64,000 bases of DNA, taken from assembly GCF_003390395.1 (NCBI RefSeq), contig NZ_QUOV01000001.1, forward strand, positions 2,356,001-2,420,000. Reading direction: 5' to 3'. Below are positions 45,872 to 55,879 of this stretch, piece after piece (position 1 is the first letter of the stretch; the number at the start of each line of letters is the position of its first letter). A model generated the notes under the pieces. The model did not search any database. It worked only from the letters and a program-made list of their open reading frames with translations, and was not told the DNA's origin. The position numbers and the translations under genes were made by a program. This DNA comes from Thalassotalea euphylliae. GTDB lineage: Bacteria; Pseudomonadota; Gammaproteobacteria; Enterobacterales; Alteromonadaceae.

Positions 45872-47326
45872 ATGTTTGATCAGATCTTTAATGCCACCGT
45901 TGGCAATATTAACAACTTGTTGTGGGGCTCTGGTCAACTACTCATCTATATTCTGGTTTTTGCCGGTTTCTGGTTTTCGTTCAAACTGAAGTTTGTCCAG
46001 TTTGCCCATTTTCGCCATATGTTTTCGGTGATGAAAAACAGTACTAAGGGCGATAGTGCCGGTATTAGCTCTTTTCAGGCATTGTGCACTGGCTTATCTG
46101 CCCGCGTAGGTACAGGTAATCTAGCAGGTGTATCAGTCGCAATTTCACTAGGCGGCGCCGGTGCTGTTTTTTGGATGTGGGTAATTGCCTTTTTGGGCAT
46201 GGCAACTGGTTTTGCCGAAAGCATTTTGGGTCAACTTTACAAAGTAAAAGACGACCATAAAGAATATCGCGGTGGCCCTGCTTACTACATAAAAATGGGC
46301 TTGAATAAGCCTTGGCTGGCAGTGGCGTTCGCTATTTGCTTGTTCTTAGGTTATGGCTTTAGTTTTAGTGCCATGCAAGCCAACACCATTAGCGATGCAC
46401 TAAACCACGCGCTTGATATTCCACATATGTATTCAGGTCTCGCGATTACCTTATTTGCCGGTGTGATTGTGATGGGCGGGTTTAAAAGCATTGCCCGCTT
46501 TGCAGAGCTAGTTGTGCCATTTATGGGGATAGCCTATATTTTAGCGGCGCTAACGGTTACTGCCCTTAACATTGAGCACATCCCTGCGCTAATTGGCGAT
46601 ATTTTAGCATCTGCTTTTGGTTTACAAGAAGCTGGTGCCGGTGCCCTTGGTGCTGCCATTAAAAATGGTATTCAGAGAGGCTTATATTCGAATGAAGCCG
46701 GTGCCGGCTCTGTGCCTCACGCCTCGGCAAGTGCTTCCCCTACCCCTAATCACCCGGTTGCTCAAGGTTATGTGCAAATGCTCGGCGTATTTGTTGATAC
46801 TGTGGTGCTTTGTACTTGCACTGCCGTGATTATTTTACTGGCGGACCTGCCCATGAGTGGTGAAATGGAAGGTATTCGTCTAACCCAAGATGCGATGACC
46901 GCCCATATTGGTGAAGGCGGTATTTATTTTGTTGCCGCAGCAATTACCTTATTCGCCTTTACCTCAGTGGTTGCTAACTATGCCTATGCCGAGAGCAACC
47001 TGCATTTGTTTAAGCTAGACAATAAACTTGGGCGTGGTATTTACACTAGCTGTTATCTCGCCATGGTACTTTGGGGGGCAAATGCATCGCTATTTCACGT
47101 GTGGGCAATGGCGGATATGGCGTTGGGTTTAATGACGCTGGTTAATATTTTTGCCATAGTGCAATTAACTCCAACCATTAAAGCTTTGTTTAAAGATTAT
47201 TGTCAGCAGCGAACGACTCAAATGTCGTCACCAGATCAGAGTAAAACCAAGCCTGAAATCAGCTTCTCTGCGCAAAATATCGACTATCAAGGTAAGCTCT
47301 ATTCAGGTATTTGGGATAAGAAATAG
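45872..47326 (+). CDS. AGCS-family alanine/glycine:cation symporter
   Basis: Sodium- or proton-coupled amino-acid importer of 484 residues with about 10-11 helices. Family motifs are FQALCTGLSARVGTGNLAGV, GATGFAES-like LGMATGFAESILGQLYK, GGPAYYIKMGL and GIQRGLYSNEAGAGSVPHAS. It is 95 bp downstream of ctlX; an AAGGAAG ribosome site precedes the ATG. It probably brings in alanine or glycine for nitrogen or carbon. Confidence 0.94.
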   Translation: MFDQIFNATVGNINNLLWGSGQLLIYILVFAGFWFSFKLKFVQFAHFRHMFSVMKNSTKGDSAGISSFQALCTGLSARVGTGNLAGVSVAISLGGAGAVFWMWVIAFLGMATGFAESILGQLYKVKDDHKEYRGGPAYYIKMGLNKPWLAVAFAICLFLGYGFSFSAMQANTISDALNHALDIPHMYSGLAITLFAGVIVMGGFKSIARFAELVVPFMGIAYILAALTVTALNIEHIPALIGDILASAFGLQEAGAGALGAAIKNGIQRGLYSNEAGAGSVPHASASASPTPNHPVAQGYVQMLGVFVDTVVLCTCTAVIILLADLPMSGEMEGIRLTQDAMTAHIGEGGIYFVAAAITLFAFTSVVANYAYAESNLHLFKLDNKLGRGIYTSCYLAMVLWGANASLFHVWAMADMALGLMTLVNIFAIVQLTPTIKALFKDYCQQRTTQMSSPDQSKTKPEISFSAQNIDYQGKLYSGIWDKK

Positions 47327-47585
47327 AGTTTTTATTCAAAATTTACTGAATTAGTGAAATTAAGGGTTGCTTTTTCACGAGAAGCTGGCATGTTAAATAG
47401 CAACTGCAGACGGTCAACCGTTTGTTTAAGTGTTAACGTTAACCCTATTTAACCTAAGTCCAATAGTAGTTATCCAATAACTAACAGGCTGAATAGTTTT
47501 ACTTTAATTGGACATTTATCCGCAGTCGCTTCAATAAATTTAAACACTGCACCTCATACAATTTGGAAAAAGGAGTAGCACTTCA

Positions 47586-49250
47586 ATGTGTTCGATCTTT
47601 GGTATTCTTGATATTAAAACTAGTGCGTCGGCACTTCGCCCTACTGCATTAGAATGTTCTCGTCTTTTACGTCATCGCGGCCCCGACTGGTCTGGCATTT
47701 ACACTAGCGACAATGCAATTTTAGTGCACGAACGTTTAGCCATTGTTGATACTGAGCACGGCGCTCAGCCACTTTATAACGAAGACAAAACCCACGTTTT
47801 AGCCGTTAACGGTGAAATTTATAACCACAAAGCACTTGCGGCGAGTTTAACGGTAGATTACGAATTCCAAACGCACTCCGACTGTGAAGTTATTTTACCG
47901 CTGTACAAGGAATTCGGCGCAGAGTTTATTGACAAGCTACAAGGCATGTTCGCATTCTGTTTATACGATGAAAAAGCAGACCGCTACATCATCGCTCGCG
48001 ACCATATTGGTATTATCCCGCTGTACACAGGCTATGATGAAGACGGTAACTTCTATGTTGCCTCTGAAATGAAATCACTCATGCCGGTTTGTAAAACGGT
48101 TAAAGAATTCCCTCCAGGCCATGTGTTAGACAGCAAAACTGGTGAATTGCGCAAGTACTTTAAGCGCAACTGGATGCAATACGATGCGATTAAAGACAAC
48201 CACACCAGCAAAGAAAAACTGCGCACGGCGCTTGAAGACTCTGTAAAAAGTCACTTGATGACCGACGTACCTTACGGTGTGTTGCTATCAGGCGGTTTAG
48301 ATTCATCACTGGTATCTGCAATTACGCAAAAATACGCCTCACGCCGTATTGAAGAAAACGATTTATCTGAGGCTTGGTGGCCAAAAGTTCACTCATTTGC
48401 CTGTGGTTTAGAAGGCTCGCCTGACTTAATCGCCGCGCAGAAAGTTGCCGATGCGATTGGTACGGTGCACCACAATGTAGTGTTTACCGAGCAAGAAGGT
48501 ATCGATGCGTTAAAAGAAGTGATTTATCACTTAGAAACATACGATGTTACTACCGTTCGTGCTTCAACACCGATGTACTTAATGGCGCGTAAAATTAAAG
48601 CCATGGGCATTAAAATGGTACTTTCTGGCGAAGGTGCTGATGAAATATTTGGCGGTTACTTATACTTCCACAAAGCACCAAACGCACAAGAGTTCCATGA
48701 AGAGTTACTGCGTAAGTTAGACAAATTACATATGTTTGATTGCTTACGTGCCAACAAATCAATGTCGGCTTGGGGTATTGAGGCTCGAGTACCATTCTTG
48801 GATAAGAACTTCCTTGATGTTGCAATGCGCATTAACCCAGAAGATAAAATGTGTGGCGGCGGTAAAATGGAGAAAAGCATTTTACGTGAGTCGTTTGAAG
48901 GCTACTTGCCAGAAGAAATTTTATGGCGCCAAAAAGAGCAGTTCTCGGACGGTGTTGGCTACTCGTGGATTGATGGCTTGAAAGAATATGTTGAATCGCA
49001 AGTCAGCGATCAACAGTTAGCAAACGCGGAATTCAAGTTCCCAGTTAACACGCCAGATACCAAAGAAGCTTACTTCTACCGCACTGTGTTTGAAGAGAAA
49101 TTCCCACTGGAAAGCGCCGCGAAATGTGTACCGGGTGGTAAGTCAGTTGCCTGCTCTACCCCACAAGCATTAGCATGGGATGAAGCATTTCAAAACATGG
49201 CCGACCCTTCAGGTCGTGCCGTACAGTCGGTACATAACGACAGTTACTAG
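47586..49250 (+). CDS. asnB: Asparagine synthase B (glutamine-hydrolysing)
   Basis: Enzyme of 554 residues that makes asparagine from aspartate, glutamine and ATP. The N-terminal glutaminase begins MCSIFGILD with nucleophile Cys2 and includes LLRHRGPDWSG and LAVNGEIYNH. The synthetase domain has the pyrophosphate loop GVLLSGGLDSSLVSA and SGEGADEIFGGYLYFHKAP. Length and motifs match E. coli AsnB. A GGAG ribosome site precedes the ATG and a strong terminator follows. It encodes asparagine supply about 3.5 kb from the four tRNA-Asn genes. Confidence 0.97.
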   Translation: MCSIFGILDIKTSASALRPTALECSRLLRHRGPDWSGIYTSDNAILVHERLAIVDTEHGAQPLYNEDKTHVLAVNGEIYNHKALAASLTVDYEFQTHSDCEVILPLYKEFGAEFIDKLQGMFAFCLYDEKADRYIIARDHIGIIPLYTGYDEDGNFYVASEMKSLMPVCKTVKEFPPGHVLDSKTGELRKYFKRNWMQYDAIKDNHTSKEKLRTALEDSVKSHLMTDVPYGVLLSGGLDSSLVSAITQKYASRRIEENDLSEAWWPKVHSFACGLEGSPDLIAAQKVADAIGTVHHNVVFTEQEGIDALKEVIYHLETYDVTTVRASTPMYLMARKIKAMGIKMVLSGEGADEIFGGYLYFHKAPNAQEFHEELLRKLDKLHMFDCLRANKSMSAWGIEARVPFLDKNFLDVAMRINPEDKMCGGGKMEKSILRESFEGYLPEEILWRQKEQFSDGVGYSWIDGLKEYVESQVSDQQLANAEFKFPVNTPDTKEAYFYRTVFEEKFPLESAAKCVPGGKSVACSTPQALAWDEAFQNMADPSGRAVQSVHNDSY

Positions 49251-49282
49251 TTAACGTTGTAAAACGATTGTTATCAACAATT

Positions 49283-49318
49283 AAAAGGCGCTACTAAACT
49301 ATCAGTAGCGCCTTTTTT
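49283..49318 (+). terminator. Terminator after asnB
   Basis: Thirteen-bp arms, AAAAGGCGCTACT 49283-49295 and its complement 49304-49316, with an 8-nt loop and a T tract. Confidence 0.94.
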
Positions 49319-49365
49319 ATTGATTGTGACCCGTCCGAAACAGGGTGGCTCAAAGCTAAATGTTA

Positions 49366-52300
49366 TTAACTTGAGTGAGCTTGATTAATGCCAACTTCTC
49401 GCCCTTGCTCTGGGTTATTCAACGGAGTAAGTGTTTCTGGTTTTGCCACACCAAAATCTTCCAAAATCGAATACAGGCAAGGAATTACGAACAGCACTAA
49501 CAAGGTCGACATTGCGATACCAAAAACAATACTCGTGGCTAGCGGAATCAATACTTGTGCTTGTAAGCTGGACTCAAAAAGTAGCGGTGTCATCCCCGCA
49601 ATGGTAGTAACTGATGTTAAAAACACTGCCCTAAATCTGTCATAGCTCGCTTTTGCTGCTGCGGCATGAACACTCAACCCTTCGTGAACACGACGTTTAA
49701 CGAACTCTACAAGTAAGATGGAATCATTGACGACGATACCCGCGAGCGAGACAAAGCCAAGCATTGACGGCATCGTAAAATTCAGCCCCATAATGACATG
49801 CCCCCATATCACACCAATCAATGCCAGCGGAATGGCAACCATTACAATTACTGGCTCAACGTAGCTTTTAAATTGAAACGATAACAGGATAAAAACACCA
49901 AATAGTCCTAATAAAAATGCCCGCATCATTGATTGCTGTGTAGTGGCTGAATTTTTTATTTCCCCCTCAAAGCTAATTTGAATATTAGGAAATGCCGACT
50001 GGAAATCATCTAACCATCGCTGTTTAAGATCAGTAATTACGGCAACGGTATTATTTACCTGTGTATCTATATCGCCATAAACCGTTACTGTCCGCCTATT
50101 GTCAACTCTACCAATGCGCGAGTATTCCTGTTGCCATTCAATAGTCGCAATACTAGAGAGTGGAATTTCAACCTTATGCTCTGGGTGAATAATGACAAAA
50201 TTATCAAAGTCTTGAAATTCATCACGCGATTCAGGTGCCAGCTTAACGGTGACCTCAAAGGTATCTAAGCCAACATAAGTTTCCAACACTTTAACACCTT
50301 GAAAGGCGGCACGAGTCTGCCGAGCAATTTCTTGTGCAGTGATCCCCAGATTAACAGCACCAGATTTTAGTTTTACCGAAAATATTGGCTTACCGGGGCG
50401 TAAGTCAGTTGTTAGGTTTTGAACCCCAGGGTACCCCCCTAACCAGTCTTGCAGGTTTAATGACGCTTGTGTTAACTCATCAAAGTCATCACCAGAAAGT
50501 CGAATTTCTAATGCCCGTCCACTTGGCCCAATAGCCGGCTCTTTAAAAGCAATGGTTTTCGCTTCAGCAATAAGTGTGGGGTTGTCTTGAGTATGGCTGC
50601 GCCACAAGTTGATAATGTCTTGCATTTTGCTATTGCGCTGCTCGGCTGCTAGTAAATCTACAGTAACCGTAGCTAAATGAGCGCCTGTGTCGTATGCATC
50701 GGCATTTTGGTTGTAGCTCACAGTCACTGCTCTTACAAGTTTGTCCTGCTCATCTTTAGACATTGTTGCGTTAGTTTTTTCAAGTGCTTCAATTAGCTGA
50801 TTAACTACCGCTTCTGTGCGGGTCAGTGGTGTACCGCTTGGCATAAGCACTCTTGCCTGCACAATATCCCCCTCAATACTTGGGAAAGCTGAAAACTTTA
50901 GCACGCCACTAGCTAGCAAACTAACCGACAAAAAGAACAGTGCAATAACGCCACCAACGAATGCATAACGATAGTCAATCAGTTGCTCAACTTTCTTAAA
51001 TACACTAACTCGCAACACTTCAAATTTTTTATCAAACGCAAGGCGAAACGGTTTTGGTGCTTGCTTTTCAGCATGATGCAATGAGTGATACAAATGACTA
51101 GGCAAAATAAAGAAAGCTTCAATCAGTGAAACCGTTATCACTGAAATCAGCACTATTGGGATCACCTTGAGGATTTGCCCTAAATCACCAGCTAAAAAGA
51201 TTAAGCCGATAAAGATAGACAAGGTAGTGGCAAACGAAGATGCAACACCGCGCGCCACAGCTTTAGTGCCTTCAATTGTGGCTTCGAGAGGCTGTAAGCC
51301 CTTTTTAATCTGACTCGCAATTGATTCCGAAATAACAATGGCATCGTCCATTAAAATGCCTAAGGCAAGCAAGAGTGCTACCATCGAAATCATGTTAATA
51401 GTGATACCTAAGTGACCCAACAAGAAAAAACTCATTAAGAAGGAAACAGGTAACCCCATTACCACCCAAAAAGCATAGCGAATAGTAAAAAACAGCCACA
51501 TCACAGCGAATACAAGTACGAGTCCTTGCCACGCGTTTGTTGCCAGCATATTAATGCGATCTTTTACTATGCTTGTCGCATCTTGGGTTAAACTCAGCGA
51601 GACTTGAGCTGGTAAGTTTGCTCGCTGCTCTGTCACTACTTTCTCTACCGCAGCCAACACATCTAAACTGTCGTCTTGAGTATTTTTAAGCACTTTAAGC
51701 AGCGCCGTTGGTTGGCCATTGAATGCCACTTTCTCTTCAGCAAGCTCAAAGGTGTCTTGGATCTTGGCAATATCACCAAGCCTTACCTCACCGCCTTCAC
51801 TACCGGAAAGCACCACCAGCTCAGCAAGTTCAGCAACGGTTCGACGTTCATCATCGAAACGGATTTGTAGCTCTTGATGGCTGGTAGTAAGTGTACCAAG
51901 TGGTAAATCTAGATCTTGTTGTTCAATCTTAGCTGCTAGCTGATCTAGGCTTAGTCCGTATTTTCGTAAGTTATAGCTTGGCACTTCAATGCGTAATTGG
52001 CGCTCAGAAAACCCCTGAATTTCAACAAGTGGGATTAACGGGTTCTGAAGCAAACTTTGTTTAACTTGCTCAGCAAGTGTTTTTAGCTCAGCACGCGATA
52101 TATCGGCAGTTAGTGCGATTGCAACAACATCTTGTGTACGCCCCTTTTCAGAGACAATCGCCACTTCTGCTTCTTGTGGAAAGTCGTTAACGCTATCAAC
52201 TGAGGTTTTTACATCATCAATAAACTTATCAAAATCCCCTTGCTCTTTCATTTTGACTGTCATTAAGCCTAAGTTTTGGCGAGCGTCGCATACTTTCTCT

Positions 52301-52545
52301 TCGATAAAACTAATGCCATCTAACGCGTCTTCCAAGGGTAAACATATACCGCGTTCAACGTCGATCGGGCCTGCGCCTGGGTAAGGTACAGAAATATCAA
52401 CGGCATAGCTTTTTATCTCAGGAAAAGTTTCTCGTTTAATTTCTGGCAGGCTGATCGCCCCTAAGATAATAAACACCAGCATGACCAAATTGGCTGCTGT
52501 TGGGTGGGCGGCAAAAAATCGGATCATTGTGTTCGCTCCAGCCAA
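49366..52545 (-). CDS. RND-family efflux permease
   Basis: Inner-membrane resistance-nodulation-division pump of 1059 residues with 12 helices and two large periplasmic loops. Proton-relay acidic residues appear in ALGILMDDAIVISES (helix 4). Other landmarks are FPEIKSYAVDISVPYPGA, GVIWGHVIMGLNFTMPSMLG and SLAGIVVNDSILLVEFVKRR. It belongs to the HAE1/AcrB-like group. It overlaps the membrane fusion protein gene by 22 bp. No outer-membrane channel gene is nearby, so a TolC-type partner encoded elsewhere is expected. Confidence 0.95.
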   Translation of the reverse strand: MAGANTMIRFFAAHPTAANLVMLVFIILGAISLPEIKRETFPEIKSYAVDISVPYPGAGPIDVERGICLPLEDALDGISFIEEKVCDARQNLGLMTVKMKEQGDFDKFIDDVKTSVDSVNDFPQEAEVAIVSEKGRTQDVVAIALTADISRAELKTLAEQVKQSLLQNPLIPLVEIQGFSERQLRIEVPSYNLRKYGLSLDQLAAKIEQQDLDLPLGTLTTSHQELQIRFDDERRTVAELAELVVLSGSEGGEVRLGDIAKIQDTFELAEEKVAFNGQPTALLKVLKNTQDDSLDVLAAVEKVVTEQRANLPAQVSLSLTQDATSIVKDRINMLATNAWQGLVLVFAVMWLFFTIRYAFWVVMGLPVSFLMSFFLLGHLGITINMISMVALLLALGILMDDAIVISESIASQIKKGLQPLEATIEGTKAVARGVASSFATTLSIFIGLIFLAGDLGQILKVIPIVLISVITVSLIEAFFILPSHLYHSLHHAEKQAPKPFRLAFDKKFEVLRVSVFKKVEQLIDYRYAFVGGVIALFFLSVSLLASGVLKFSAFPSIEGDIVQARVLMPSGTPLTRTEAVVNQLIEALEKTNATMSKDEQDKLVRAVTVSYNQNADAYDTGAHLATVTVDLLAAEQRNSKMQDIINLWRSHTQDNPTLIAEAKTIAFKEPAIGPSGRALEIRLSGDDFDELTQASLNLQDWLGGYPGVQNLTTDLRPGKPIFSVKLKSGAVNLGITAQEIARQTRAAFQGVKVLETYVGLDTFEVTVKLAPESRDEFQDFDNFVIIHPEHKVEIPLSSIATIEWQQEYSRIGRVDNRRTVTVYGDIDTQVNNTVAVITDLKQRWLDDFQSAFPNIQISFEGEIKNSATTQQSMMRAFLLGLFGVFILLSFQFKSYVEPVIVMVAIPLALIGVIWGHVIMGLNFTMPSMLGFVSLAGIVVNDSILLVEFVKRRVHEGLSVHAAAAKASYDRFRAVFLTSVTTIAGMTPLLFESSLQAQVLIPLATSIVFGIAMSTLLVLFVIPCLYSILEDFGVAKPETLTPLNNPEQGREVGINQAHSS

Positions 52546-53954
52546 GCACGTAATTGATTCTGCGTCGCTGTATCTTGAACTGGCTTGAGTGCCATACCAT
52601 TAACGGCAGGAAAGACATCGGACACGAGTATTTTATCACCCGCTTTAAGCAGTTGCTCATCTGCGTTTTCCTCTGTTAACTGCTTATTGGGCAGTAAAAG
52701 CGCTAAGTTCCCCTGTAACAGTGCATTTTCAACAGCAAGGCGTGCAAGCGTGTTTTGAGCGGTAACTTTGTATATTTGCTGATTTTTTATAGCAAATCTT
52801 GGCAGCACTAAAAACTCTTTAGGTTTACCTTTAAGGGTTACTTTCATGTACATGCCTTCGAGTAAAGGTGGCCTAATACCGGGCTCAACTTGCAAGTAGC
52901 TACCTTGAACAGAAACAATGACACCTACGGTACGAGTTTTTAGATCAAGGCTGTCGCTCAACCGCTCAACCTTAGCTTGCCAGCCTTTAAATTGCTCTCC
53001 GGCAACTTCGACCTGAGCAGTCAATCCCATTTGTGCTAACACTTCACTCATTACAGGTAATTGAGTCATGTTAGTTAAATCAAGTTGGTCACGATCGGTC
53101 TCGGCAATAAATTGGCTAAACTGATCAATAGGAAACTGGGCATTAATGGTAATTTTGTCGATACCAACTGCACTAAACAGCTTGCTGCCTAGTGAAACAA
53201 ACTGGTCCTTTTCACTAGACACTTCAGCAATTCTGCCATTAAAAGGTAAATATATTTGAGTGCGGGATAGGTCACGTTCCGCTTGTTCAAGCTTTGCTTT
53301 GGCAATATCAATTTTGGTGTGAAGCACAGCCAGCTCAGATGGCAATGTCGTGCGCTGACTCTCTAACTTCTGCACTTCCTGTCGCTGAGCAAGCACAGCT
53401 TTGGTTTCTTGATCTAAACGCGATTGAGATACTGTGCCATTTTTTCTCAATGTTGAGAGTCGCTCAAGCTCTGACTGACTCACCTTTAACTGCTGATTCG
53501 CCAATTTAAGTTCAAGCTTATTATTCTCTATGGTTAGCTCAAGTTCTTTGACATTTTCTTGAGCCGCCAACAAATCTGCCTGAACTTGTTGTATAGCCAA
53601 CTTGTAGTCTTTATCGTCAATGCTGAGTACCAAAGTGTCTTTAGCGATAAATGCACCTTTTTTTAACTCAGGATGCACATAAGTAATTCGACCCGAAACT
53701 TCAGCAATTGCGTTTAACTTTATATCGGGTTTAACGGTTCCAAACCCGACAAGATTAGGCTTAACCTTATGCTGCTCAATTTCTACTACGTTTACAGGGG
53801 TAACTAATTGCGCCTGCGGATTATGCTGCATCTCAGGCTGGAGTTTTACAATAGCTACTGTTAGCAATATTCCTAATGCAGCGACTAAAGGTAGAGCTTT
53901 TCTCATTCGCAAACTGGCTTTGAATTGAGTAAGGATAGATTGATTAGTTGTCAT
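52524..53954 (-). CDS. RND efflux periplasmic adaptor (membrane fusion protein)
   Basis: Adaptor of 476 residues from the ATG at 53954 (MTTNQSILTQFKASLRM). It has an N-terminal membrane anchor (about 21-36), a lipoyl-like domain, a long coiled-coil hairpin of about 130-240 (LLAAQENVKELELTIENNKL and following), and a beta-barrel with YLPFNGRIAEVSSEKDQFVS. Its start overlaps the tetR stop and its end overlaps the permease gene, so the three form one operon. Compared with AcrA the coiled coil is long. Confidence 0.93.
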   Translation of the reverse strand: MTTNQSILTQFKASLRMRKALPLVAALGILLTVAIVKLQPEMQHNPQAQLVTPVNVVEIEQHKVKPNLVGFGTVKPDIKLNAIAEVSGRITYVHPELKKGAFIAKDTLVLSIDDKDYKLAIQQVQADLLAAQENVKELELTIENNKLELKLANQQLKVSQSELERLSTLRKNGTVSQSRLDQETKAVLAQRQEVQKLESQRTTLPSELAVLHTKIDIAKAKLEQAERDLSRTQIYLPFNGRIAEVSSEKDQFVSLGSKLFSAVGIDKITINAQFPIDQFSQFIAETDRDQLDLTNMTQLPVMSEVLAQMGLTAQVEVAGEQFKGWQAKVERLSDSLDLKTRTVGVIVSVQGSYLQVEPGIRPPLLEGMYMKVTLKGKPKEFLVLPRFAIKNQQIYKVTAQNTLARLAVENALLQGNLALLLPNKQLTEENADEQLLKAGDKILVSDVFPAVNGMALKPVQDTATQNQLRAWLERTQ

Positions 53955-54603
53955 CACTCTGCCCCCGAATAATGCCGCCAATAAATTGCTGGTAAAGATG
54001 GTCGACCCAAGCCTGCTCGTGTAGTTGTTCATCACAGATCTGCCATACAATTTTCCGTATAGGTGCAGCCACATAAGGCATCATGATCATCGACATCAGG
54101 TTAAATGCAGCATATTTGCAATTAACATCGCCCTTTATGGCTTTATGTGCTTGAAGCGCGGCGACTTCTCTTTCAATTAATGCCGGTAAAAGCTCGGCCA
54201 TTTGACTAGGAAAGCCCGCAAGAAATTTATCTCGTAGTGGATAGTTTTCATTAAGCACTTCGTCGTGAATAAATTTAGCAAGGCCTTTGTCTTGATTTAA
54301 GGTGTTAACGATATATTTAATAAAGCCTTTGACTGGCTCTGGCTTGTCTTGAATGGCTTGCACACTAGAAAAGTGTTGCACCACCATTTGATTCATCGCT
54401 TCAAGAAACAACTCCTCTTTACCGCCAAAATAGTACTTTATCATTGCAGAGTTAACGCCCGCCGCAGCCCCTAATTCACGGATGGTGACACTGCGATAAC
54501 TTTTTTCACGCATCAGTACGTTAGCCGCATCAATTAACTTTTGTTTTTGCTCAGCTTGCTTAGCTGTATCTTTTGGGCGCCCTCGATTGGTTTCTTGCGT
54601 CAT
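53944..54603 (-). CDS. TetR/AcrR repressor of the RND operon
   Basis: Regulator of 219 residues from the ATG at 54603 (MTQETNRGRPKDTAK), with AAGGTGA upstream; a longer frame to 54654 runs back over the promoter. The helix-turn-helix is SYRSVTIRELGAAAGVNSAM followed by IKYYFGGKEELFLEAM, and the C-terminal domain is a TetR_C CerR/AefR-like type. Its stop overlaps the adaptor start by 11 bp. It lies directly behind a 28-bp palindrome and probably represses its own operon. Confidence 0.93.
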   Translation of the reverse strand: MTQETNRGRPKDTAKQAEQKQKLIDAANVLMREKSYRSVTIRELGAAAGVNSAMIKYYFGGKEELFLEAMNQMVVQHFSSVQAIQDKPEPVKGFIKYIVNTLNQDKGLAKFIHDEVLNENYPLRDKFLAGFPSQMAELLPALIEREVAALQAHKAIKGDVNCKYAAFNLMSMIMMPYVAAPIRKIVWQICDEQLHEQAWVDHLYQQFIGGIIRGQSDDN

Positions 54604-54657
54604 ATTGTCACCTTGCACATCTACGAAACTAAATTCTGTTATGATGCGATACACACC

Positions 54658-54685
54658 ATTTAATTAATCACATGATTAATTAAAT
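54658..54685. promoter_or_regulatory. 28-bp palindromic operator upstream of the RND operon
   Basis: Perfect 13-bp arms, ATTTAATTAATCA 54658-54670 and TGATTAATTAAAT 54673-54685, with a CA centre. It is about 55 bp before the tetR start, where the operon promoter must lie. Confidence 0.8.
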
Positions 54686-54985
54686 CAAACTAAGCACAGG
54701 TTTACAATTATAAAAAGCGGTAGCATATGAGTTCACACCTGTATTACGATGCTATTTGGTTGATTTTAATAACGATAAAAAAATAATTTTTTATCGAAAA
54801 ATAATCATTCAAAACTTAATCATCGAGAGAACAAGCAAAGTTAACGCATTGATTTTCACCAGTGAGTCACAAAATTTATTGATTGTTTAGATTATTTACA
54901 CTTGTCAGTTAATTTTTAGTGAAAATTACTTTAAAGTAGTGACATCTAAGCCATAAACCCGGTAAAACAGTTAGGATCTCCTGTT
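54686..54985. other. Divergent promoter gap
   Basis: About 300 AT-rich bases between the RND repressor operator and the coiled-coil gene. One hairpin, CGATAAAAAA 54773-54782 with TTTTTTATCG 54787-54796, is visible. No gene was recognised. Confidence 0.5.
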
Positions 54986-55786
54986 TTGACTAACCCAATC
55001 GACGAAAATATTCCAAGTATTAAGCCTGATCTTGATCAGGTTGAAGCCTACCGCAGTACGAAAAAACCAAGCAAAGCGGGTTCATCACCTTCGCCAAGCG
55101 CACCGACAGAGCCAAGTCAACCTGCGCCAAAGAAAAGCTCTGCTTTAGGTATTTTAAATAACCTCATCATTTACGGCGTGATTGCAGCTGGTGGTTATTG
55201 GGCATTTCAACAAGATGTAAAACGCGAGCAGGAGCTTATTTCCGCAGAGAATCGTATTCTTGATTTAGAGCGTCAGCTATCGGCAACTGATGAAGAAATG
55301 GGTGAATCAACGGTTGCGATGCGCGCGAAACTCGAAGGCTTAATTGAAAAGACTGATAAGTTATGGAGTGAGATGGATAAGCTGTGGGCATCGGCGTGGC
55401 GTAAAAACCAATCACAGATTAAAGAGCTACGCTCTAAAACCATCAAAACCGACAATAAGTTAACTGAAACCAACACAGAAATTCTCACCAACAAAACGGC
55501 GATTATTGAGTTAGGCGATAAGCAAAGCGCAACGGCATTTAATATTAATGCACTTACCGATCAACTAGGTAAGGCTCAGTCGGTTAAACAAGAAATCGAA
55601 AAGCTTGCTAGTCAGTTATCCAGCTTAGAAAACAAATCATCGAGTCGCGATCAACAACAAATAGAGTTAGCCACTATGGTTGCTGAGCTTGATACATCAG
55701 TAAAGCTATTGATTGAGCGTATGGAACGCCCTGCTGCTGGCGCTTCAACAACCAAATCAGCGGCTACGCCAACACCTGCGCAATAG
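54986..55786 (+). CDS. Single-pass membrane protein with long coiled coil, TTG start
   Basis: Protein of 266 residues. An acidic then Pro/Ser-rich N-terminus (residues 1-50, including SSPSPSAPTEPSQPAPKKSS) leads to one membrane helix (about 54-70), then about 170 residues of charged coiled coil and a Thr/Ala/Pro tail. The start is a TTG at 54986; the AGGA at about 54974 fits as ribosome site, and there is no ATG or GTG until far into the coiled coil. No family was recognised; a bitopic envelope or cell-division scaffold is possible. Confidence 0.65.
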   Translation: MTNPIDENIPSIKPDLDQVEAYRSTKKPSKAGSSPSPSAPTEPSQPAPKKSSALGILNNLIIYGVIAAGGYWAFQQDVKREQELISAENRILDLERQLSATDEEMGESTVAMRAKLEGLIEKTDKLWSEMDKLWASAWRKNQSQIKELRSKTIKTDNKLTETNTEILTNKTAIIELGDKQSATAFNINALTDQLGKAQSVKQEIEKLASQLSSLENKSSSRDQQQIELATMVAELDTSVKLLIERMERPAAGASTTKSAATPTPAQ

Positions 55787-55824
55787 CGTTAGGTTCTGCG
55801 AGTAAATTCTTTTAAAAAATAAAT

Positions 55825-55852
55825 ATGCCAATCATATGATTGGCATTTTTTC
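55825..55852 (+). terminator. Terminator after the coiled-coil gene
   Basis: A 22-bp perfect palindrome (ATGCCAATCAT and its complement) followed by six T residues, 39 bp past the stop and just before the convergent FadL-type gene end. Confidence 0.93.
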
Positions 55853-55879
55853 AGTTGAACTTGTGCAACTAACGTTAAA

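Noticed and set aside
47404..47480. Operator palindromes (GTTAACGTTAAC and CGGTCAACCG) upstream of asnB
   Set aside because: Short AT-rich symmetry common by chance; no regulator could be tied to it.
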